Below, piece by piece: positions 5,918 to 14,221 of a stretch of 18,007 nucleotides of DNA. Under the pieces are notes generated by a model, which was not told where the DNA came from, searched no databases, and saw only the letters and a program-made list of their open reading frames with translations. This DNA is from CAYLNM01 sp964385045 (GTDB lineage Bacteria > Planctomycetota > Phycisphaerae > Phycisphaerales > SM1A02). Where the stretch lies: contig CAYLNM010000090.1 of assembly GCA_964385045.1 (NCBI GenBank), positions 1 through 18,007 on the forward strand, read 5' to 3'. Position numbers and translations under genes: made by a program. The number at the start of each line of letters is the position of its first letter. The stretch's first letter is position 1.

Positions 5918-7768
5918 ATGACCACGAAGACCCTGCCGATCGCCCTCGTCCTCGTCTCCACGCTCGGCCTCGGCGCACGCGCCGCGTCGTCCGAGGCGGC
6001 GACCGCCGCGCAGGCGTCCGCCCCCGCCCTTGCCACGGTGACCGTGGGTGCGTCCGGGGTGCCGGCCCGCGAGGCGGCCGGCGCGAGGATCCCGGACGCG
6101 GGCGCCGACGCCGCCGACCCGGGCGCGGACCCCGACGCGGACCCCGACGCCGTCCCGGAGATCGACTTCCCGCTGCTCAGCCGGGCCCGGCCCGTCAGCC
6201 TGATCGGGTCGGAGTTCTCGTTCCCCGAGCGGCTGCGAGCACTCGACGGTCGCCGGGTCACCCTCGTGGGGTTCATGGCGCCCTTCGACAGCCTCGACTC
6301 GATGCAGCGGTGCATGATCTTCCCGACCTACGTGGGCTGCAAGTTCTGCACTCCGCCGCAGATGAACCAGGTCGTCTACGTGACGCAGGGCGACGGCGAG
6401 CGTCGCACCGGTCGCCATCCCTTCATCGAGTCCGCCTCCCGCGTCACCGGCACCCTTCGGCTGACGGTGGACGGCAGCGACCACGAGGGGCAGCGGATGG
6501 GCTTCGTCTACGCGATCGAGAACGCGGAGGTCGTTCCCTACGAGGGCGAGGCGCCGGAGCGGCCGCCGGGACACGAGGAGGTGGGGCACGAGCCGGTCGC
6601 GGTGGACCTCGAGCCGGTCGCGCCCGCGGACCTCGTGGCGGAGGTGGCCGAGCTGCTCGGCCGCGAGCCGCGGCGCCCGATCGAGTTCCGGTCGATGTCG
6701 CCCGAGGCGTTCGCCGCCGCGGTCCGCGCCCGCGTGGAGGCGACGTTCCCCGAGTCGACGCGGGCCGCCCGGGCCGACGCCTTCCGCCTGCTCGGCCTGA
6801 TGCCCGGGGGCGTCGACTGGGCCGACGTCCTCACCGAGCACGAGCTCACCGGGCGGGTGGTGATGACGAACGAGTCCGGCGACCGCATCGACGTCCTCGC
6901 GACCACGCCGCCGGGCGACCTGTACACGCGGCTCGAGCTCGTCGGGGAGATCGCGGACGCGATCGCCCGCCAGCACTTCCCCGGCGACGGGCCCGGGGCC
7001 GCGGCGGACGTCCCCGGCCGGCCCGCGGCCTCCGACGAGGACGCCCGGCGCGCCCGCGCGGCCCTGCACGAGGGGTTCCGGTCCCTCGCGATGGTGCGCT
7101 ACGCCCGGGAGCGCGACATCCCGTCCGCCGCCCGGGCGCCGGACGAGCTGATCCAGGACACGCGGGTTCGCCGCCGGGGCGACGTCCGGCTCCGGCTGGC
7201 CCTCGAGTCGACCGAGCTCGGCCTGTGGCTCCGACTGCCCGGGCTGGTGGGCTCCTTCTTCGTGGACTCCCTCGTCGGCGACTTCGATCCGATCGCGGGC
7301 GTCGACCCGGCCCTCGACCGGCCGCCGTCCACGACGATGGAGTTCTTCCGTCCGCGGTGGTACCACGACGCCGCGCTGTGGCGGGCGGACCCGGTGGCCC
7401 CCGACTTCGCCGACGGCCTGCTGGAGACGCCGCCGATCCTCACCGACGTCCTCGGCATCGCCGGCCTCGTGCCCGTGCTGCGGCAGTGGTACCCGGTCGA
7501 CGTGGCGGCGAGCCTCGCCGGGGGATGGGCGGGCGACCGCTGGGCGCTGTGGCGGCTCCCGGACGGCACCTCCGCGCTGCTGCTGGAGACGCGCTGGCAG
7601 GACGAGGGATCGGCGCTCGCCTTCCGCGAGGCGGTGCCCGAGACGCATCGCTGGCGGGTCGTCCCGCCGGCGCCGGGGAGCACGCGGGTGCGGCTGGTGC
7701 GGGCGGACGAGGTCGACGTGCTCGAGCGGCTGCTCGCGGCCGTGCAGGACGCGCCGGCGGAGCCGTGA
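5918..7768 (+). CDS. Secreted DUF3299 protein fused to a degenerate metallopeptidase-like region
   Basis: The protein has 616 residues. The ATG at 5918 gives a signal peptide (MTTKTLPIALVLVSTLGLGARA); a GTG nine bases earlier is in frame but less likely. A low-complexity Asp/Ala/Pro linker (57-80) precedes a DUF3299 domain (about 81-210) with VTLVGFMAPFDS and the Cys pair in GCKFCTPP (Cys141, Cys144), which may bind metal or act as a thiol pair. DUF3299 proteins normally end soon after this domain. Here about 400 residues follow. Their landmarks (ALHEGFRSLAMVRY, about 382-395; RPPSTTMEFFRPRWYH, about 468-483; AGGWAGDRWALW, about 534-545; ETRWQDEG) resemble a family of putative zinc peptidases whose core reads HELTHALQDQHF. 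The matching segment here is GEIADAIARQHF (343-354), so both metal-binding histidines are missing. The gene is last in the operon, 21 bases after the permease. Confidence 0.88.
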   Translation: MTTKTLPIALVLVSTLGLGARAASSEAATAAQASAPALATVTVGASGVPAREAAGARIPDAGADAADPGADPDADPDAVPEIDFPLLSRARPVSLIGSEFSFPERLRALDGRRVTLVGFMAPFDSLDSMQRCMIFPTYVGCKFCTPPQMNQVVYVTQGDGERRTGRHPFIESASRVTGTLRLTVDGSDHEGQRMGFVYAIENAEVVPYEGEAPERPPGHEEVGHEPVAVDLEPVAPADLVAEVAELLGREPRRPIEFRSMSPEAFAAAVRARVEATFPESTRAARADAFRLLGLMPGGVDWADVLTEHELTGRVVMTNESGDRIDVLATTPPGDLYTRLELVGEIADAIARQHFPGDGPGAAADVPGRPAASDEDARRARAALHEGFRSLAMVRYARERDIPSAARAPDELIQDTRVRRRGDVRLRLALESTELGLWLRLPGLVGSFFVDSLVGDFDPIAGVDPALDRPPSTTMEFFRPRWYHDAALWRADPVAPDFADGLLETPPILTDVLGIAGLVPVLRQWYPVDVAASLAGGWAGDRWALWRLPDGTSALLLETRWQDEGSALAFREAVPETHRWRVVPPAPGSTRVRLVRADEVDVLERLLAAVQDAPAEP

Positions 7769-7826
7769 CGGCGGCGGTCGCCGCGGCCGCCGCGGACGCC
7801 GCGGCCACGGGCTTCCCCCGACGACA

Positions 7827-7856
7827 CGCGGGCGGCCCCGGCTGGGCTCGCCCACG
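7827..7856. terminator. Imperfect hairpin sharing a 15-base arm with the tRNA terminator
   Basis: GGGCG (7830-7834) pairs with CGCCC (7849-7853), and CCC/GGG forms the upper stem below a GGCT loop. ACGACACGCGGGCGG at 7821-7835 is identical to 15813-15827, where it forms one arm of the tRNA terminator. Here it could end the metal operon (stop at 7768), though no T-tract follows on the plus strand. Confidence 0.4.
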
Positions 7857-8313
7857 GCCCACCTCGGACGCGACCGGATCCGAGCGCCCGGCCTCCTTCG
7901 TCCCGGAACCCGCCAACCCTGCTCCGTTGGTTCCTCGCGCGCCGCGAGCGGGCAGTGGCACGCGACCCGGCGCGTCCGGCGCCGGTCGGCTGCACGGACC
8001 GGTCTCCGGGCACGTCACCACCGTGCTGCCGGGAGCCCGGCCCCCCGGGGCACGAGCCGCTCCCTCGCGCCGAGCCCCGCGTCCGTCGATCCCTCGCCGA
8101 GCACTGCTTCGGGAGCGACTCGTCGACCGGTCGGTCCCGCCCCGCACGGCCCGCCCGATGAGCCCCGCGCAGCGGAGTTCGGGGCCGTGATCGGCTCGGG
8201 GCCGCGAGACGCGGCTGCCACGTCGCGGACGAGCCTTCGCGGCCGTGGACCCGATCGGCGGCATCGGGACCCGCCGCGGCATCCCGGAGCATCGCGCAGC
8301 CTCGCGCACCGCA

Positions 8314-8331
8314 CGGTGCGGCTCCGCACCG
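8314..8331. promoter_or_regulatory. Perfect 8-bp inverted repeat upstream of the sigma factor gene
   Basis: CGGTGCGG and CCGCACCG flank a 2-base centre (CT). As DNA it is a near-continuous 18-bp dyad suited to a dimeric regulator. It lies about 29 bases upstream of the candidate -10 element, so it would bind just upstream of the -35 region. A 2-base loop is unfavourable for an RNA hairpin, which argues for a protein site, but this is inference. Confidence 0.4.
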
Positions 8332-8359
8332 GGCCCTGTTCGGAACCGGTGATGGCCGG

Positions 8360-8365
8360 TACGCT
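8360..8365 (+). promoter_or_regulatory. Candidate -10 element of a leaderless sigma factor transcript
   Basis: TACGCT, the same hexamer as in the metal operon promoter, ends seven bases before the ATG at 8373. Transcription would start at or next to that ATG, giving a leaderless mRNA. This agrees with the lack of a Shine-Dalgarno sequence there. The -35 region (about 8337-8342, TGTTCG) is weak. Confidence 0.45.
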
Positions 8366-8372
8366 CGGCGCC

Positions 8373-8993
8373 ATGCCTGGAGACGCCACGGCGATCCTCA
8401 AGCTCATCGCGGACGCCGATGCGGCCGGAGACCCCGAGACCGCGGCCCGGGTCGCCGCCCGCGAGCTGCTCCCGCTCGTGTACCGGGACCTCCGGGACCT
8501 CGCGGCCGCGGGCCTGGCCCGCGAGAGCGTCCCCACCATCGACGCCACGGAGCTGGTGCACGAAGCCTGGATGCGTCTCGTCGGCCCCGATGGCGAGGAC
8601 CGCCGTCCCGACGGCGACTGGCACGGTCGACGACACTTCGTCGGAGCGGCGGCCATCGCGATGCGGCGAATCCTGGTGGATCGGGCCCGGGCCCGCCGGG
8701 CGCTCAAGCGGGGCGGCAATGCCGTCCGGATCGACCTCGACAGTGGCCTGGGCAGCGTCGCGCCGGGCTCGAGCGACGAGCTTCTCGATCTCGACGACGC
8801 CTTGTCCGCGCTCGAGCAGGCCTTCCCCGACCATGCCGAGCTGGTACGGCTTCGGATCTTCCTCGGGCTCACGATCGAGGGGGCGGCCGAGGTGCTCGGC
8901 GTCTCCACCAACACCGTGGAGCGACGATGGGCGTTTGCGCGGGCCTGGCTCGGAGCGCGACTGGGCGCCGATTCCACCCCCCCACCCACGTGA
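8373..8993 (+). CDS. ECF-type RNA polymerase sigma factor (TIGR02999/Sig-70_X6-like)
   Basis: This 206-residue cytoplasmic sigma factor redirects RNA polymerase to a specific promoter set. Region 2 spans about residues 31-108: ELLPLVYRDLRDLAAAGLARE, TELVHEAWMRLVG, HFVGAAAIAMRRILVDRARARRALKRGG. Region 4 spans about 138-195, with the helix-turn-helix LTIEGAAEVLGVSTNTVERRWAFARAWL. This wording is characteristic of the planctomycete-rich TIGR02999 family. I prefer the ATG at 8373, because a TACGCT -10 lies just upstream of it; an in-frame ATG at 8352 would place that element inside the coding region. No anti-sigma gene is adjacent. Instead a membrane Ser/Thr kinase gene begins 49 bases downstream, a pairing recalled from planctomycetes in which phosphorylation may control the sigma factor. 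Confidence 0.93.
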   Translation: MPGDATAILKLIADADAAGDPETAARVAARELLPLVYRDLRDLAAAGLARESVPTIDATELVHEAWMRLVGPDGEDRRPDGDWHGRRHFVGAAAIAMRRILVDRARARRALKRGGNAVRIDLDSGLGSVAPGSSDELLDLDDALSALEQAFPDHAELVRLRIFLGLTIEGAAEVLGVSTNTVERRWAFARAWLGARLGADSTPPPT

Positions 8994-9042
8994 TCCTCGT
9001 TCTCGCGGGGGGCGTCGGGCTCGATCTCCGCATGGTCTCCCG

Positions 9043-12000
9043 ATGAGCGACGATCCATCCCAGTCCGCCGCCGGCGACGAGGCCCGCACCGGGGACTTCG
9101 ATCTCCTCCGGATCTTCGACGAGGCCCGGGCCATCGCCGGTGCCGCCGCCCGGTCGGCGTACCTCGACCGCGTCTGCCCCCCGGAACGCCGGTCCGAGGT
9201 CGACGCGATCCTGGCGGCCGACGATGCCTCCGGCGGGGCGGCCCGCGTCGATCGCCTCGCCGCCGACACCGCCAGTCTCGTCATGTCGTCGATGTACTCC
9301 GGTGGCGATCGGATCGGACCGTACGAGCTCGTCTCGCTGCTCGGCGAGGGCGGCTTCGGCGAGGTCTGGCGAGCCCGCCAGGAGGAGCCCGTCCGTCGCG
9401 ACGTCGCCCTCAAGCTCGTCAAGCCCGGCATGGACTCCCTCCAGGTCATCCGCCGGTTCGAGTCCGAGCGTCGCACGCTCGCGTCCCTGGACCACCCGCA
9501 CGTCGCCCGGATCCTCGACGCGGGCCTGACGGATGCCGGCCGCCCCTACTTCGCGATGGAGCTCGTCGAAGGCGAGCCGATCGTTCGCTACTGCGACGCC
9601 CGGCGCCTCCCGACCCCGGCCCGCCTCGCCCTCTTCACCCGCGTGTGCCGCGCGATCCAGCACGCCCACCAGAAGGGCGTCATCCACCGCGACATCAAGC
9701 CCTCGAACGTGCTCGTGGCCGAGCACGACGGCGAGGCGGTCCCCAAGGTGATCGACTTCGGCATCGCCCGGGCCTTCGAGGCCGACGGCACCGATCGCAC
9801 CCGGTTCACCGAGGGCGGACAGCTCCTCGGCACGCCCGGCTACATGTCCCCGGAACAGGCGTCGATGGAGCCGGAGCTCGTCGACACGCGGAGCGACGTG
9901 TACAGCCTCGGTGTCCTGCTGTACGAGCTGCTGGTCGGACGCCCGCCCTTCGAGTCGGAATCGCTCCGACGGGCCGGGATCGCCGAGATGCTCCGCATCA
10001 TCCGCGAGATCGACCCTCCGCGCCCGAGCACGCGGATCATGACCCTCGGCCCCGACTCGGGCACGGTGGCCGAGGCACGCGGCGCGACCCCGAAGCGGAT
10101 GCGCCACGAGCTCGACGGCGAGCTCGACTGGATCGTCATGCAGTGCCTGGCCAAGGAGCGCGATCGGCGGTACGACTCCGCCAGCGCCCTGGCCGACGAC
10201 GTGGAGCGGGCGCTGCGACACGAGCCGGTGGTCGCGGGGCCGCCGAGCTGGTCGTACCGCGCCCGCACGTTCGTTCGCCGGCACCGCGTGGGCGTGGGTG
10301 TCACCGCCGCGGTCGCCGCCGCCGTCGTGCTCGGCACGGTCGGGACCACCGTGGGCTTCCTGCGGGCGGAGGCGGGATGGGCGAGCTCGCGCGAGAACGA
10401 GCGGGTGGCGACGGCCGCGAACGAGCGGGCCCGGGCGTCCCTGTACGTGGCCCTCATGCGACTGGCCTCGGACGCGGTGGTCCTCCCCGACGTCGCCGCC
10501 GCCCGCACGCTGCTCGAGGACGCCCCGGCGCCGCACCGCGGATGGGAGCACCGTCACTTCGCGGCCCGCACGGCTCCCTCGGGCACGACGCTGGAGGAGA
10601 CGTCCGGGACGCCGCGGGTGCTCGCGGATCCCGCACGGGACCGCTTCCACCTGTTCGGCGGGGATCTGTCGGCGTGGCCGGCCGCCGCCGACGGGAGCGA
10701 CCCGGACCAGCCCCTGCGGCCGCTCTGGCGGCGGCCTCGGAACCCGGACCACGAGGGACTCACCCGCCGCGCCCACTTCTTCCGCACGGCCGACGGAGCG
10801 AGACTCGTCGTCGCCCGGGAGCGCTGGACCAACGACCCCGGCTGGATCGAGGACCCTGCCGAGCGCGCCGACGAGGCACACCGGCAGGTCCACGTCTCCA
10901 TCCTCGACGCGGCGACCGGCGACGTGATCCACGCCCTGGACCCGCTCGCCGGTCGCGTGCCCCCGTCCGCCCCCGCGATCGTCGGCGACCGATGTCCCAT
11001 CGTGCTCCGCACCGGCGGCGACATTCGGATCGTCACGATCGACGTCACGTCGGGCGACCTTCTGCACGACCGACGCCTGGGGCACTCGAGTGCCGCGGGA
11101 TGGTGGACGACGACCGCTCCCGGCGGCCATCACGTCGCGATCGTGGTCGAGGACGAAGGGCGTCTCGAGGACGAGGATCGCGAGGACCGCCGACGGATCC
11201 GGATCCACCGCGCCAGCGACGGGGTCGAGGTCCCGGTCCCCGACGCGGAGGGTGGCGTCCTCGGATTCCTCGGCCCGGACCGACTCGCGGTGCGGACGCC
11301 GGCGGGCCCGGTCGTGATGCGGTTCGACGCCCGCGAGACGACCACCGACCTCCAGCCGGCGAGCGTCCAGCCGTGGTCGATCCCCGCTCGCGTCCGTGAC
11401 CTGCAGCCGATCCGCGCCACGCCGAGGTGGGTCGCCTACGCGCGTCAGGGGCGAAGCGGCGGCGAGGTGGCGATCCTCGACCTGAGCCGCGATCGGCTCT
11501 TTGACGTTCCCGGCGCCGCGCCGGGTCGGATCAGCGGCGTGAGTCTGGACGTGGACCTGGAGGCGAACGCGCTCGTGGTGGCGTGGAAGGGCGGCGTCCG
11601 GCGCCACGATCTCGGCCTGCCCCGCGAGCCCTTCGTCCTCCGGCGCGTGTCGCAGGGAATCCGGGCCATGGAGGCCCTGGCCGACGGCCGGAGGCTGCTC
11701 GTCGCCGACTGGACCGGCTGGTTCGACCGCACGCCCGGCTCCCTCGTGCTGCTCGACGCCGAGACCGGTGAACCGCTGCGCCGCTTCCTGGAGCCCGGGC
11801 AGCGAGTCATCGACGTCGCCACCCACCCCACCGAGCCGATCGTCTACGCGTGGGGGAACATCGGGCTCGAGCCCGACGGCACGAGTGAGACGATCGTCGC
11901 CTGGGACGCCGACACCGGCGAACGCATCTGGAGCCAGGCGACGTCCACAGGGTTCACGGACGGACTCGCGGTCACCGACGACGGTCGCGTGGTCCACGAG

Positions 12001-12798
12001 GGATCGAGGGTGTTCGACGCGCGGACCGGCGCGGAGCTCGACGCCCTTCCGACCGGCCCGGGCCCGCGATCACGCCGCGACGTCGTCCCGCTCGGCGGCA
12101 ACCGGGTGTTCCTCCTCGACCGCGCGGACGAGGACCACCTGGTCGTCGACCTGACGTCGGGCGCCGTCGAACGTCGCTTCCCCCTCTCGATCCCGCGGAG
12201 CAAGGACGCCCGCGTCGCCGTGCACCCGGAGCGTCGGCTCGTCGCCATCGCCGCGAACGACCGCCCGATCGTCTACGTGGTCGACCTCGACACCGGCACG
12301 ATCGTCGCTCGACCCGGACCCCAGGGCGAGCGCGTGTTCTCCGTCGCCTTCCACCCCGACGGCACGCGCCTGGTGACGGGCAGCCTGGACGGTCGCATCC
12401 GCTTGTTCCGGATCGACCCCGAGACGCCCCCGGGCACGCAGTCCTTCGACCTCATCGGGTCCATCGCCGCCCACGACGGTCTCGTCCGCGAGCTCGTGTG
12501 GATGGACGGGGGGGACACGCTCGTCAGTGCGGGTTCCGACGGCACGGTCCGGCGCTGGGGCCTCGAGACGCGATCAGAGCGGATCGCCCAGCTGCGACGG
12601 CGGATCGCCGAGACCGAGGTGCTCGACGCATGGCTCGCCCGGGTGGTGGCGGACGAGGATCTCACGTCCGCCCGCGAGCTCCTGGACCGGATCGAGGCGC
12701 ACGCCGGCTTCGACGGGGAGCAGCGGACCAGGGCACGGATGCGGGCCGGGCTCCACGTCGAGCCCCGCGCGAGTTCCGCGGTTCCGCTGGGGGAGTGA
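9043..12798 (+). CDS. Membrane Ser/Thr protein kinase with C-terminal WD40-like sensor region
   Basis: The protein has 1251 residues. An N-terminal helical region of planctomycete kinases (about 15-70, RIFDEARAI...YLDRVC) precedes a Hanks-type kinase domain (about 93-390): Gly-loop GEGGFGEV (101-108), catalytic Lys124, HRDIKPSN (His215, Asp217, Lys219), DFG (238-240), and activation segment LGTPGYMSPEQA. All catalytic residues are present, so it should be active. A single membrane segment (about 417-440) is followed by some 800 residues, probably extracytoplasmic, of beta-propeller character. Only the last two repeats are clearly WD40-like (VFSVAFHPDGTRLVTGSLDG near 1098, and LVSAGSDGTVRRWGLE near 1165); the middle is divergent. 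A short helical tail ends the protein. The ATG at 9043 lacks a Shine-Dalgarno sequence and was chosen by the match to the family N-terminus. Likely co-transcribed with the sigma gene. Confidence 0.94.
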   Translation: MSDDPSQSAAGDEARTGDFDLLRIFDEARAIAGAAARSAYLDRVCPPERRSEVDAILAADDASGGAARVDRLAADTASLVMSSMYSGGDRIGPYELVSLLGEGGFGEVWRARQEEPVRRDVALKLVKPGMDSLQVIRRFESERRTLASLDHPHVARILDAGLTDAGRPYFAMELVEGEPIVRYCDARRLPTPARLALFTRVCRAIQHAHQKGVIHRDIKPSNVLVAEHDGEAVPKVIDFGIARAFEADGTDRTRFTEGGQLLGTPGYMSPEQASMEPELVDTRSDVYSLGVLLYELLVGRPPFESESLRRAGIAEMLRIIREIDPPRPSTRIMTLGPDSGTVAEARGATPKRMRHELDGELDWIVMQCLAKERDRRYDSASALADDVERALRHEPVVAGPPSWSYRARTFVRRHRVGVGVTAAVAAAVVLGTVGTTVGFLRAEAGWASSRENERVATAANERARASLYVALMRLASDAVVLPDVAAARTLLEDAPAPHRGWEHRHFAARTAPSGTTLEETSGTPRVLADPARDRFHLFGGDLSAWPAAADGSDPDQPLRPLWRRPRNPDHEGLTRRAHFFRTADGARLVVARERWTNDPGWIEDPAERADEAHRQVHVSILDAATGDVIHALDPLAGRVPPSAPAIVGDRCPIVLRTGGDIRIVTIDVTSGDLLHDRRLGHSSAAGWWTTTAPGGHHVAIVVEDEGRLEDEDREDRRRIRIHRASDGVEVPVPDAEGGVLGFLGPDRLAVRTPAGPVVMRFDARETTTDLQPASVQPWSIPARVRDLQPIRATPRWVAYARQGRSGGEVAILDLSRDRLFDVPGAAPGRISGVSLDVDLEANALVVAWKGGVRRHDLGLPREPFVLRRVSQGIRAMEALADGRRLLVADWTGWFDRTPGSLVLLDAETGEPLRRFLEPGQRVIDVATHPTEPIVYAWGNIGLEPDGTSETIVAWDADTGERIWSQATSTGFTDGLAVTDDGRVVHEGSRVFDARTGAELDALPTGPGPRSRRDVVPLGGNRVFLLDRADEDHLVVDLTSGAVERRFPLSIPRSKDARVAVHPERRLVAIAANDRPIVYVVDLDTGTIVARPGPQGERVFSVAFHPDGTRLVTGSLDGRIRLFRIDPETPPGTQSFDLIGSIAAHDGLVRELVWMDGGDTLVSAGSDGTVRRWGLETRSERIAQLRRRIAETEVLDAWLARVVADEDLTSARELLDRIEAHAGFDGEQRTRARMRAGLHVEPRASSAVPLGE

Positions 12799-12834
12799 CG
12801 ACGCGGCCTCCGCATGAGTCGGCGGAGACCCACC

Positions 12835-14091
12835 ATGTCCACCCACCGACCCACGCCGTCCGTGACCGCCCTCGCCCTCCTCGTCACCGCCGGTCTCGCC
12901 GGCGATGCCGTCCACGCCGGCGACACGGCGCCACCCGGACTGACGCTCTTCCAGCCGGGCATCTTGCCCACTGGGCTGTCACCCGATGGTCGCTTCGCGA
13001 CGTTCTCGACCATCGACCCGCTGGCCGGGTATCGATGGTCCGTCGACGATGGGGTGGTCATGCTCCCTCCGGTCCCCGGCTCGACCTGCACGAGCGCCGG
13101 GCTCCACCCGACGAGCGACGGAGATCTCTACCGGGCGTTCTACAACGCCAGCTGCCCACCCGGCATCTGGCGTTGGCCCCCGGACGGTCCTCCCGAGATC
13201 GTGCCCGGTACCGAGACTCCGCCGTTCGAGGACCTGTTCGTGATTCAACTGGACACGTCATCCGACGGGCAGACGCTCGTCGGGTACGCCGGCGGCGACT
13301 GGCCGCTCAGCCGGGCGTGGCGATGGACGGCCGGCACGGGATACGAGGAGCTGCAGGATCTTCCCGGCGGACTGCAGCACGCACGGGCCCTGGCGATCAG
13401 TGCCGACGGAAGCGTCGTGGTCGGATACGGAACGCAGGCGCCGGAAGCCGACGGCGACTCCGGCACCCGACCGGTCGCGTGGATCGACGGATCGACCACC
13501 CCGACGCTGCTCGGCGTGATCGACCCGATCTCCCCCTGGAACTTCCAGCGCGCCACCCTCGTCTCGGCCGACGGATCGATCATCGCCGGAAACTCGGGCG
13601 AACACGCCTTTCGATGGACGTCGGAGACCGGCATCCAGGAGATATCCGAGTTCATCGCGGTCGCAAGCATGAGCCCCGACGGGCAATGGATCTTCGGCTA
13701 CCAGGCGGGCTCCATGGACGCGTGGCGCGAGATCTGGTCCGAGGAGACCGGCCTCGTGCCGGTGCGCCCGTGGCTCGAGTCACGGGGCTTCCACCTTCCG
13801 GATGAGTGGTTCGACGAAGTCAACACGATCAGCTTCGTCATGTCCGAGGGGATGCGAGTGATCTTCGGCGGCGTCAGCTCCCCGGGCCAGCTCGGACAAC
13901 CATTCATGTACGTGCTGCCGGAGACGTGCCCGGGCGATCTCGACGGGTCGGGCACGGTCGACTTCGCCGACGTGACCATCCTCCTGGCCGACTGGGGACA
14001 GGCGGGCGGCGACGCGGACCTCGACGGCAGCGGCCTCGTCGATCTCGTCGACCTCGTCAGCCTGCTCGCCGCATGGGGCCCCTGCGCGTGA
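12835..14091 (+). CDS. Secreted HAF-like repeat protein with dockerin-like tail, copy 1
   Basis: This 418-residue secreted protein has a signal peptide (MSTHRPTPSVTALALLVTAGLAGDAVHAG) and a beta-propeller-like body with repeats of the form RWTAGTG...LQDLPGG...ALAISADGSVVVGYG, typical of HAF-family extracellular repeats. The C-terminal module (about 365-418) begins TCPGDLDGSGTVDFADV and ends LLAAWGPCA: two EF-hand-like Ca-binding loops bracketed by two cysteines that could form a disulfide. Function unknown; a surface or matrix role is plausible. The ATG at 12835 is preceded by GGCGGAG (12821-12827) at seven bases, the same layout as in copy 2; an in-frame ATG at 12814 is the alternative in both copies. 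The kinase stop is only 36 bases upstream, so readthrough from that gene is possible. Confidence 0.9.
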   Translation: MSTHRPTPSVTALALLVTAGLAGDAVHAGDTAPPGLTLFQPGILPTGLSPDGRFATFSTIDPLAGYRWSVDDGVVMLPPVPGSTCTSAGLHPTSDGDLYRAFYNASCPPGIWRWPPDGPPEIVPGTETPPFEDLFVIQLDTSSDGQTLVGYAGGDWPLSRAWRWTAGTGYEELQDLPGGLQHARALAISADGSVVVGYGTQAPEADGDSGTRPVAWIDGSTTPTLLGVIDPISPWNFQRATLVSADGSIIAGNSGEHAFRWTSETGIQEISEFIAVASMSPDGQWIFGYQAGSMDAWREIWSEETGLVPVRPWLESRGFHLPDEWFDEVNTISFVMSEGMRVIFGGVSSPGQLGQPFMYVLPETCPGDLDGSGTVDFADVTILLADWGQAGGDADLDGSGLVDLVDLVSLLAAWGPCA

Positions 14092-14115
14092 TCCCCGCGC
14101 GGGCGCGTCCGCCCT

Positions 14116-14138
14116 TCCCGACGAGCGACGTGTCGGGA
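14116..14138. repeat. Inverted repeat between the two paralogs
   Basis: TCCCGAC (14116-14122) and GTCGGGA (14132-14138) pair perfectly over 7 bp around a 9-base loop, 24 bases after the copy 1 stop. It may attenuate transcription between the paralogs, but lacks a T-tract. Confidence 0.35.
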
Positions 14139-14221
14139 CGCGGCCGGGCATCCGCGCGACCGGCGCGGCGCCGCTGCGGAACGGAGTCAGCCGAATCAGC
14201 ATGGCAGATTGGAGACCCACG

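Larger units (their letters stand above)
7769..8372. other. Gene-free stretch between the metal operon and the sigma factor gene
   Basis: About 600 bases lack a credible gene on either strand: frames are open only because of high GC, and their translations are Arg/Pro/Ser-rich with no family motifs. The stretch begins with a (GCC/GCG)n low-complexity run (7770-7806) and holds a hairpin at 7827-7856. Its last 60 bases carry an inverted repeat and the likely sigma-factor promoter. No tRNA, riboswitch or repeat array was recognised. It could hold an unrecognised RNA. Confidence 0.6.

Noticed and set aside
2999..7768. Reading the ABC genes as the LolCDE lipoprotein-release system
   Set aside because: Only one permease is present, and the Fur/Zur-like operator and DUF3299 neighbour point to a metal-responsive system instead.
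3902..7855. Very long open frame on the minus strand (over 1300 codons) across the ABC operon
   Set aside because: It is antisense to four well-supported genes; its translation is His/Arg/Gly-rich without domains, as expected from reversed GC-rich codons.
7955..8161. Small plus-strand open frame (68 codons) in the gap before the sigma factor
   Set aside because: Pro/Arg/Ser-rich composition, no ribosome-binding site, no recognisable motif.
8352..8372. Earlier ATG for the sigma factor
   Set aside because: It would place the TACGCT -10 candidate inside the gene and add seven residues without family similarity; kept only as an alternative.
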